This document shows, one piece after another, positions 58,623 to 64,000 of a stretch of DNA of 64,000 nucleotides. Numbering within the stretch: the stretch's first letter is position 1; each line of letters begins with the position of its first letter. The notes beneath the pieces were generated by a model. That model was not told the origin of the DNA, did not search any database, and was given only the letters and a program-made list of their open reading frames with translations. The DNA is from Portibacter marinus (lineage in GTDB: Bacteria; Bacteroidota; Bacteroidia; Chitinophagales; Saprospiraceae). Both the position numbers and the translations under genes were made by a program. The DNA is taken from assembly GCF_021533195.1 (NCBI RefSeq), contig NZ_JAJNKB010000007.1, positions 1 through 64,000 on the forward strand, written 5' to 3'.

Positions 58623-59639
58623 ATGGCTGAAGTACAAGAATTAGAAATTGCAAAGGGAAATTTAAGTAAAAAGGGCTTTCTCGATATGGAAGTCGACCCT
58701 ACATTAGATTTGGTGGAGGAAATTGAAAAGTTGAAGAAAGAAAAGAATGCCATTATTCTAGCACATTATTATCAAGAGTCGGAGATCCAGGATGTGGCTG
58801 ATTATATAGGTGATTCATTAGGACTTTCGCAGCAAGCGGCGAATACGGAGGCCGATATGATTGTTTTTGCTGGAGTTCATTTTATGGCTGAGACTGCAAA
58901 AATGCTATCTCCTTCTAAGAAAGTAGTGCTTCCGGATCTAAAAGCCGGATGCTCTCTGGCAGACTCCTGCCCGCCGCATTTATTTAAAAAGTTTAAGGAG
59001 AAATACCCGGATCATGTGGTCGTTTCTTACATTAATTGTACTGCTGAATTGAAGACGCTAACGGATATTTGTTGTACATCTTCAAATGCTGAGCACGTCA
59101 TTAATTCAATTCCTAAGGACAAAGGAATCATTTTTGCGCCTGATCGAAATTTAGGAGCTTGGTTGATCAAGAAAACGGGTAGAGATTTGGTCTTGTGGAA
59201 TGGTACCTGTATGGTACATGAAATTTTTTCTAATGAAAAGATTACAAAGCTTCAGGTTAGATTTCCCAAGGCTAAGTTGATAGCACATCCAGAATGTGAA
59301 GCCCATATTCTCGATAAGGCAGATTTTATAGGTTCCACCAGCGGTCTTTTAAAGTATACCAAGGAATCCAAACATGAAGAATTTATCGTTGCGACGGAAA
59401 GTGGTATTATTCATCAGATGGAAAAGGCTTCACCTCACAAGACTTTCATACCTGCACCTCCTAATAATGAAAATTGTGCATGTAATGAGTGTCCTTACAT
59501 GAGGCTTAATACGATGGAAAAACTGTATTTGGCCATGAAATATGAGCAGCCGGAGATCATTTTAGAGGATTGGATTATAGAGCAAGGTGTAGCTTCGATA
59601 GATCGGATGTTGGAAATTAGTAAGCGGGCGGGTTTGTAG
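58623..59639 (+). CDS. nadA: Quinolinate synthase NadA
   Basis: 338 residues. [20 protein letters not shown] and [18 protein letters not shown] are family motifs. The three [4Fe-4S] ligands are C110 (KAGCSLAD), C196 (NGTCMVHE) and C290 in the C287-N-E-C290-P motif. NadA condenses iminoaspartate with dihydroxyacetone phosphate to quinolinate in NAD synthesis. No nadB or nadC is visible next to it. Confidence 0.96.
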   Translation: MAEVQELEIAKGNLSKKGFLDMEVDPTLDLVEEIEKLKKEKNAIILAHYYQESEIQDVADYIGDSLGLSQQAANTEADMIVFAGVHFMAETAKMLSPSKKVVLPDLKAGCSLADSCPPHLFKKFKEKYPDHVVVSYINCTAELKTLTDICCTSSNAEHVINSIPKDKGIIFAPDRNLGAWLIKKTGRDLVLWNGTCMVHEIFSNEKITKLQVRFPKAKLIAHPECEAHILDKADFIGSTSGLLKYTKESKHEEFIVATESGIIHQMEKASPHKTFIPAPPNNENCACNECPYMRLNTMEKLYLAMKYEQPEIILEDWIIEQGVASIDRMLEISKRAGL

Positions 59640-59808
59640 TTATTGGTTATTCAGCTTTTGCTCCCTCGCCTGCTTTGCTGCTAGCTCTGAAGGAGCTTAA
59701 TTTTAAAGAAAAGCCTCATTTCAATACGACAAACTTCAAGAAAATAGTCAGTATTCTTTCTGATAATTTCTATGATCAATCTTATCTTAAGCCCAGATAA
59801 ATCTGTTT

Positions 59809-61062
59809 ATGAGAACCAAACTACCCATTGTCATCGTCATATTTTCTTTTAACATTGGACTATACGGCCAACTCTGCTCCGGAGCAGAAATCTATACCCA
59901 AGAAAGTTACCAATATGGACGTTTCGAAGTGTCTATGCAATCGGCTCAAGGTGATGGCATCATCTCCTCATTTTTCCTTTATAACAAAGATGCTGGTTGT
60001 GACTGGCCAGCTAATAACAATGAGATAGATTTTGAAATGACAGGAAACAATAATCTCATTTATATGACTACTCACCATCCCGGTGAATCCCAGCCTTGGT
60101 TTTATGGAGACACCCTTGACTTTCCTGATAGCCCACATGCTGGACTAAATACTTATGTGATCGAATGGGAACCGGGGATCGTTCGTTGGTTTATTAATGG
60201 TACATTAGTCTATGTTCAAGATGACCCTGCAGCATTGGATTTAAAATATCCGATGTCAATATTTATGAATATCTGGCCTGCTGACTTTGAAGATTGGGTT
60301 GGGGTTTGGGACCCATCGGTCATGCCCAGATCAGCTTCTTATGATTACGTAAAATACTATCGTTATTCACCTGATAATGGAAATACAGGCACAGATAATC
60401 ATTTCACCCTGGAGTGGGAAGATGAATTTGACTTACTTGATACAAGTAGGTGGGTGATAGCTGATTTTAAGAAATTGTCTAATAGTTATTGTGATTTTAG
60501 TAAGAGTAGTGTCAGCATCTCGAATTCGAAACTTATACTTTCTCTCAAAGAGAGCCAACCTGACAATACACCAATTCCAGTGACTTTCTCAGTCAATATG
60601 GCAAGTCAGAATCTAAACAGTTCAGATAAGGTTTATCTCAATGGCACTTTTAACGAATGGTGTGGTGCTTGTAATGAGATGCAAATGGAGGGCGATGTTT
60701 GGTCATTGACACTTCCATTAAGCCCCGGTAATTATGAGTATTTGTTCACGGTTAATGGTTGGGATGAAATCGGCAATGCTCCTGCTGGGAGCTCATGCGA
60801 CTATTATCCCTGTGATGAGTTTAATAATTACGGTTTCACACTATCATCAGGTGAAAGTGATTTAGACTTAGGTACATTTTGTTGGTCTGAGTGTAGTAAG
60901 TGCACCATTTCAAGTACTTCTGAAGAAAATGTTTTAAGAAAAAAGGAGCTGATAGGGGTTTTTGATGTCAATGGGCGAAAGGTGGAAAGCGTAGAGAATC
61001 AACTTCTGTTTTATATTTACTCAGATGGATCTGTAGAAAAGAAATTGATTTTCGAATATTAA
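59809..61062 (+). CDS. Circularly permuted GH16 beta-glucanase (lichenase-like) with CBM48-like domain and T9SS-like tail
   Basis: 417 residues, signal peptide ending near LYGQ. The GH16 fold starts abnormally at CSGAEIYTQESYQYGRFEV (23-41), which is normally mid-domain. The active site is E72-I-D74-F-E76 (NNEIDFEM), the lichenase-type EXDXE without the extra Met. The fold runs to VKYYRYSP, then after a short linker residues 199-250 (FTLEWEDEFDLLDTSRW and ISNSKLILSL) supply the strands that open ordinary GH16. This matches the natural permutation in the Fibrobacter succinogenes 1,3-1,4-beta-glucanase. Residues 258-350 (KVYLNGTFNEWCG, GNYEYLFTVNG) resemble a CBM48/AMPK-type glycan-binding domain. 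The last 40 residues look like a short type A T9SS tail. Confidence 0.88.
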   Translation: MRTKLPIVIVIFSFNIGLYGQLCSGAEIYTQESYQYGRFEVSMQSAQGDGIISSFFLYNKDAGCDWPANNNEIDFEMTGNNNLIYMTTHHPGESQPWFYGDTLDFPDSPHAGLNTYVIEWEPGIVRWFINGTLVYVQDDPAALDLKYPMSIFMNIWPADFEDWVGVWDPSVMPRSASYDYVKYYRYSPDNGNTGTDNHFTLEWEDEFDLLDTSRWVIADFKKLSNSYCDFSKSSVSISNSKLILSLKESQPDNTPIPVTFSVNMASQNLNSSDKVYLNGTFNEWCGACNEMQMEGDVWSLTLPLSPGNYEYLFTVNGWDEIGNAPAGSSCDYYPCDEFNNYGFTLSSGESDLDLGTFCWSECSKCTISSTSEENVLRKKELIGVFDVNGRKVESVENQLLFYIYSDGSVEKKLIFEY

Positions 61063-61066
61063 GATT

Positions 61067-61141
61067 TTGAAACTTGCAGGATTTATTTGCATCGTGTTAA
61101 GTTTGAATATTTCTGGCCAATCAACTCATCGGTGCCAATGA
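61067..61141 (+). pseudogene. Signal-peptide remnant of a lost secreted protein
   Basis: A TTG-started frame of 24 codons reads LKLAGFICIVLSLNISGQ and then stops after six more residues. The sequence is a good Bacteroidota signal peptide with an SGQ cleavage site but there is no mature protein. It starts five bases past the GH16 stop. A decayed secreted gene is the simplest reading; chance is not excluded. Confidence 0.45.
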
Positions 61142-61158
61142 ACTCATTGGTGCCAATG
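61123..61158 (+). repeat. Tandem 18-bp repeat
   Basis: AACTCATCGGTGCCAATG (61123-61140) is directly followed by AACTCATTGGTGCCAATG (61141-61158), differing at one base. It overlaps the end of the signal-peptide remnant and may be a slippage product linked to loss of the gene. Confidence 0.8.
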
Positions 61159-61226
61159 AAGATTAATTCTGCTATCAAGCCTTGCCAACTGGATTTTCGT
61201 ATTTTCGAATCCACAAAAAACAAAAC

Positions 61227-61994
61227 ATGAACATCGATTTTTCCAATAAAAATGTAATTATAACAGGAGGATCCAGAGGTATAGGTAAAGCTATTGCGAA
61301 ACTATTTTCAGAGGCTAGCGCAAATGTGATATTCACTTATCATTCGAACCATAATGCTGCTCAGGAAACCATGCTCGAATTAAGCGGTACAGGAAAACAT
61401 AGACATTATGAACTCAATATCGCTAATCCTACAAGTGTCAGCCAATTTGTCGATCAGGTTATAAAAGCATATGGCGCAGTGGACATTTTGATCAATAACG
61501 CCGGCGTCTTCATTGAACACAAACTGGCTGAAATTGACTTTGCAGAATGGCAGAACATCTGGAATCGTACCATCAACACCAATTTAACAGGCGTTTCTAA
61601 TTTGTGTTATCTAGTAGCACGACAAATGATTAATTCCCGAAAAGGTAAAATTATCAATATTTCATCCAGAGGTGCATTTAGGGGAGAACCCAATTGTCCC
61701 GCCTACGGTGCAAGTAAAGCCGGATTGAATGCTTTAAGTCAATCATTGGCACAGTACCTGGCACCCTATAATATAAGAGTAGGAGTAATTGCACCTGGTT
61801 TTGTGGAGACAGAGATGGTTGCCGATTTGCTGGACAGTCCAGCCGGAGAGCAAATCAAGGATCAAAGTCCATTGAAAAGAGCTGCAAGTCCTGAAGAAAT
61901 AGCCAGGGTCGTTGCTCTGTCAGCGATGGAAGGAATTGATTATATGACTGGAAGCATAATTGATGTCAATGGAGCATCTTATTTAAGATCCTAA
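61227..61994 (+). CDS. SDR-family oxidoreductase (FabG-like)
   Basis: 255 residues from the ATG at 61227; an upstream in-frame start would add 15 residues before the Rossmann strand without known precedent. TGGSRGIG (13-20) binds the nucleotide, NNAG lies at 90-93, and Y160-G-A-S-K164 with Ser146/147 forms the catalytic set. The end (GSIIDVNGASYLRS) is typical of classical SDRs like 3-oxoacyl-ACP reductase. Substrate unknown. It converges with the YgjP-like gene, overlapping by 4 bp. Confidence 0.9.
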   Translation: MNIDFSNKNVIITGGSRGIGKAIAKLFSEASANVIFTYHSNHNAAQETMLELSGTGKHRHYELNIANPTSVSQFVDQVIKAYGAVDILINNAGVFIEHKLAEIDFAEWQNIWNRTINTNLTGVSNLCYLVARQMINSRKGKIINISSRGAFRGEPNCPAYGASKAGLNALSQSLAQYLAPYNIRVGVIAPGFVETEMVADLLDSPAGEQIKDQSPLKRAASPEEIARVVALSAMEGIDYMTGSIIDVNGASYLRS

Positions 61995-62740
61995 AAATCA
62001 CATTCATGACCATTGGTCTTCAGCCATTTCTCCGCTTTCTTATAATCGGGCATAACCTCACTGACAATTTTCCAAAATCGCTTGGAATGGTTCATTTCCA
62101 GCAAGTGCGCTAGCTCATGAACGATGACGTAGTCCTGCACAGATTCTGGTGCAAATAATAATCGGGTTGATAAATTGATATTAGAAGAAGTAGAGCATGA
62201 TCCCCAGTTACTGCGATTGTACTTCAACTTTACACTTTTAATGTTTTGGCCAAAATACGCGTCGTTAATTCGCTGGACACGATCAGTAATTTTACCGATA
62301 TAAAGTTTAGCAATAACTCTGCTGATCAATGTCGAGATATCTTTTTCCGCCTCCTCTAAATCTACTCCGATGGCTAACTTGATCCAAATAATGCCTGCAC
62401 CCAGATATTTCGCGGAATGATTTTTATTTCTACTGTAGTCAATTCTTAAGCCATATTCCTTATCGTACAACTGAAATTTATAACCAGTCTTGTACTGTTT
62501 CTTTATAAACCTTCTTTTAAAACGATCCTCTACTAAAACCTTTTCCTTGAGCCACACATAGAATCGGTCGATCTGATCCTGTTCTTCTTTTCTATTTAGA
62601 AAGAGAGGAAGTCTCAAAATAGCATGATGCTTCCCTAAAGAAGCGCGAATAGAGTTCCTCCTCTCTTTAAAAATCTTAACAGGAATATCTAGGTCATCGA
62701 CCCTTAAAAGATAAGTTTTATGCTTTGACTTGGATGGCAA
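61991..62740 (-). CDS. YgjP-like zinc metallopeptidase domain protein (DUF45)
   Basis: 249 residues. YVIVHELAHLLEMNHSKRFW supplies H208-E209-x-x-H212 and the third ligand H218, and RSNWGSCS upstream is the conserved YgjP motif. The N-terminal half is a charged beta-rich region. The family (M48-related, COG1451) is widespread; cellular substrates are not known. It follows serC by 6 bp on the same strand. Confidence 0.92.
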   Translation of the reverse strand: MPSKSKHKTYLLRVDDLDIPVKIFKERRNSIRASLGKHHAILRLPLFLNRKEEQDQIDRFYVWLKEKVLVEDRFKRRFIKKQYKTGYKFQLYDKEYGLRIDYSRNKNHSAKYLGAGIIWIKLAIGVDLEEAEKDISTLISRVIAKLYIGKITDRVQRINDAYFGQNIKSVKLKYNRSNWGSCSTSSNINLSTRLLFAPESVQDYVIVHELAHLLEMNHSKRFWKIVSEVMPDYKKAEKWLKTNGHECDF

Positions 62741-62746
62741 TATCTT

Positions 62747-63817
62747 CTATGCGTTTTTGTCTTCGAAATTCTTCATAACTTCTACCAAAGTTTGAACTCC
62801 AGATTTTGGCATAGCATTGTATATAGATGCTCTAAAACCTCCTACAGAGCGATGGCCTTTCACACCAACACATCCCGCCTCAGCGCAATCCGCCAGAAAA
62901 GCCTCCGTATGTGACTCATCTTTCACTAAAAAACAAACATTCATTCTGGATCTATCTTCTTTGGCTGCTGTTCCAACAAACTTCGAATTTCGGTCAATCT
63001 CATCATAAAGTAAGTTTGCCTTTTCAATGTTCCGCTTTTCCATTGCAGCAATCCCACCATTATTCTTAATCCATCTGAGGGTAAGCATGGATACATAGAT
63101 AGGATAAACAGGCGGAGTATTAAAGGAAGAATCTTTGTCAATATGCGTTTGATAATTCAACATCGTAGGAATTTTCCTGTCCACTTTACCCAGCACATCC
63201 TTTCGAACAATCACTAAGGTCACTCCAGCCGGACCCATGTTTTTTTGAGCTCCTGCATAAATTACAGAGAACTTGGAAACATCTATGGATCTGCTGAAAA
63301 TATCGGAGGACATATCAGCGATGTAAGGAACCTTTGTCTTCGGCCATTCAAAAATTTCTGTTCCGAAAATGGTATTGTTACTGGTCAGATGTAAGTACTT
63401 CAAATCCTCAGGAATTTCATATCCTTTCGGGATGTATGAATAGTTCTTATCTTTTGAAGAGGCCACTACATTGACCTCACCAAATAACTTTGCTTCTTTG
63501 ATTGCTTTGGACGACCATGAGCCCGTATCCAGATACCCTGCGGTGTCATCTTCCCCGAGAATATTCATAGCAGTCATGTAAAATTGAGAACTTGCTCCTC
63601 CCGACAGGAATAGTATTTCATATTCATCCGGTACTTCGAGAAGTTCCTTGACCAATGCTTTCGCCTCGTCCATAACGGCAACAAATTGCTTTGACCTATG
63701 GGATATTTCTAAAATAGAAAGTCCCATATCTCCAAAAGATAGTGCTGACTTGCTTGCTTCTTCTAAAACTTCCTGAGCCAATATTGCAGGCCCTGCAAAA
63801 AAATTAATTTTCTTCAT
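62747..63817 (-). CDS. serC: Phosphoserine aminotransferase SerC
   Basis: 356 residues, the usual size. [17 protein letters not shown] opens the protein, GGASSQFY (73-80) binds phosphate of PLP, and K192 in [11 protein letters not shown] is the Schiff-base lysine. [14 protein letters not shown] and [15 protein letters not shown] are family motifs. It makes 3-phosphoserine from 3-phosphohydroxypyruvate in serine synthesis, and acts on phosphohydroxythreonine in pyridoxal phosphate synthesis. Confidence 0.96.
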   Translation of the reverse strand: MKKINFFAGPAILAQEVLEEASKSALSFGDMGLSILEISHRSKQFVAVMDEAKALVKELLEVPDEYEILFLSGGASSQFYMTAMNILGEDDTAGYLDTGSWSSKAIKEAKLFGEVNVVASSKDKNYSYIPKGYEIPEDLKYLHLTSNNTIFGTEIFEWPKTKVPYIADMSSDIFSRSIDVSKFSVIYAGAQKNMGPAGVTLVIVRKDVLGKVDRKIPTMLNYQTHIDKDSSFNTPPVYPIYVSMLTLRWIKNNGGIAAMEKRNIEKANLLYDEIDRNSKFVGTAAKEDRSRMNVCFLVKDESHTEAFLADCAEAGCVGVKGHRSVGGFRASIYNAMPKSGVQTLVEVMKNFEDKNA

Positions 63818-63832
63818 GAATTGATTTAGTTT

Positions 63833-64000
63833 TTAATATTCAATCAGTACCTCTTTCGTGATATCTTTTGTGAATCTATTTAGGTCTTCGGACTTCAATA
63901 GGAATGATGCTTTTGGAACGAAAACAATGGTCTGTTTGCTTTCTGATAATATCGTTTTTTGCAAACCATCAATTTCAATTCGTGTGACTTCGTTGTTCTT
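63833..64000 (-). CDS. Partial CDS, C-terminal 55 codons of an unrecognised protein
   Basis: Read on the minus strand from base 64000, the frame is open to the TAA at 63833-63835. It ends with SKQTIVFVPKASFLL and KDITKEVLIEY. The stop lies 15 bp upstream of the serC start, so it is probably in the same transcript. No family can be named from the visible part. Confidence 0.6.
   Translation of the reverse strand, partial: KNNEVTRIEIDGLQKTILSESKQTIVFVPKASFLLKSEDLNRFTKDITKEVLIEY

Noticed and set aside
61180-61216. tRNA-like T-loop (TTTTCGAATCCAC)
   Set aside because: No acceptor, D or anticodon arm can be built around it; it is only the sequence upstream of the SDR start.

Overview
The window reads as a chromosomal segment of a marine-type Bacteroidota, most likely near Saprospiria or Chitinophagia. 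The class-level placement is inference. The evidence is a type IX secretion system (T9SS) type B C-terminal domain and an SprB-like repeat on a giant surface protein, a type A T9SS tail on another protein, many Bacteroidota-style lipoprotein signals, a TTG/TAnnTTTG promoter, and polysaccharide-degradation genes. No tRNA, rRNA, CRISPR array, insertion sequence or prophage was recognised.

Layout. 1-18888 is the 3' part of one giant secreted repeat protein: about 6,295 residues are visible and its start lies outside the window. It is made of N-terminal 82-96-residue modules, then HYR-like domains including a seven-domain block repeated three times with almost exact 572-residue spacing, then about 26 Ig/PKD-like domains, and a T9SS type B tail. 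A secreted sulfatase abuts its stop codon. 20.4-27.6 kb holds housekeeping and repair genes: DUF763, two overlapping photolyase/cryptochrome genes, a methyltransferase with no ATG start, and a UvrD-like helicase. 27.8-30.7 kb is a compact, AT-rich, translationally coupled gas-vesicle operon: a small unknown gene, gvpA, gvpF/L, gvpG, gvpJ, a second diverged gvpF/L-like gene, and a gvpK fused to a GvpJ-like module. No gvpN or gvpC is visible. A DUF2254 membrane protein follows.

32.4-36.5 kb carries a DUF1501 Tat-substrate gene, a PSCyt1/DUF1549/DUF1553 gene and a small lipoprotein gene, all on the minus strand. A PBP4-type D,D-carboxypeptidase follows. 37.9-51.7 kb is a beta-glucan (laminarin-like) utilisation locus without a SusC/SusD pair. 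The minus-strand operon runs from a glycosidase fused to a predicted outer-membrane beta-barrel, to a multi-module glycan-binding lipoprotein, a GH16 endo-beta-glucanase lipoprotein, a large cytoplasmic GH94/149/161-like phosphorylase and a GPH sugar symporter. A divergent gene encodes a secreted protein with four carbohydrate-binding-like repeats and a T9SS type A tail. The inferred route is surface cleavage and capture, passage through the outer membrane perhaps via the fused barrel, inner-membrane symport, then cytoplasmic phosphorolysis.

51.7-64.0 kb holds a TSUP transporter, methylmalonyl-CoA epimerase, a large beta-propeller protein with a probable outer-membrane barrel and a degenerate peptidase-MA-like N-terminus, an MBL hydrolase, an unknown lipoprotein, nadA, a GH16 enzyme whose catalytic domain is circularly permuted in the manner of the Fibrobacter succinogenes lichenase, a remnant signal-peptide ORF, an SDR oxidoreductase, a YgjP-like metallopeptidase, serC and a partial gene.

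The best candidates for something new are the variant gas-vesicle operon (GvpK-GvpJ fusion, acidic-tailed GvpA, paired GvpF/L), the glycosidase-barrel fusion in a SusCD-less beta-glucan locus, the circularly permuted GH16, and the 572-residue higher-order repeat in the giant adhesin.
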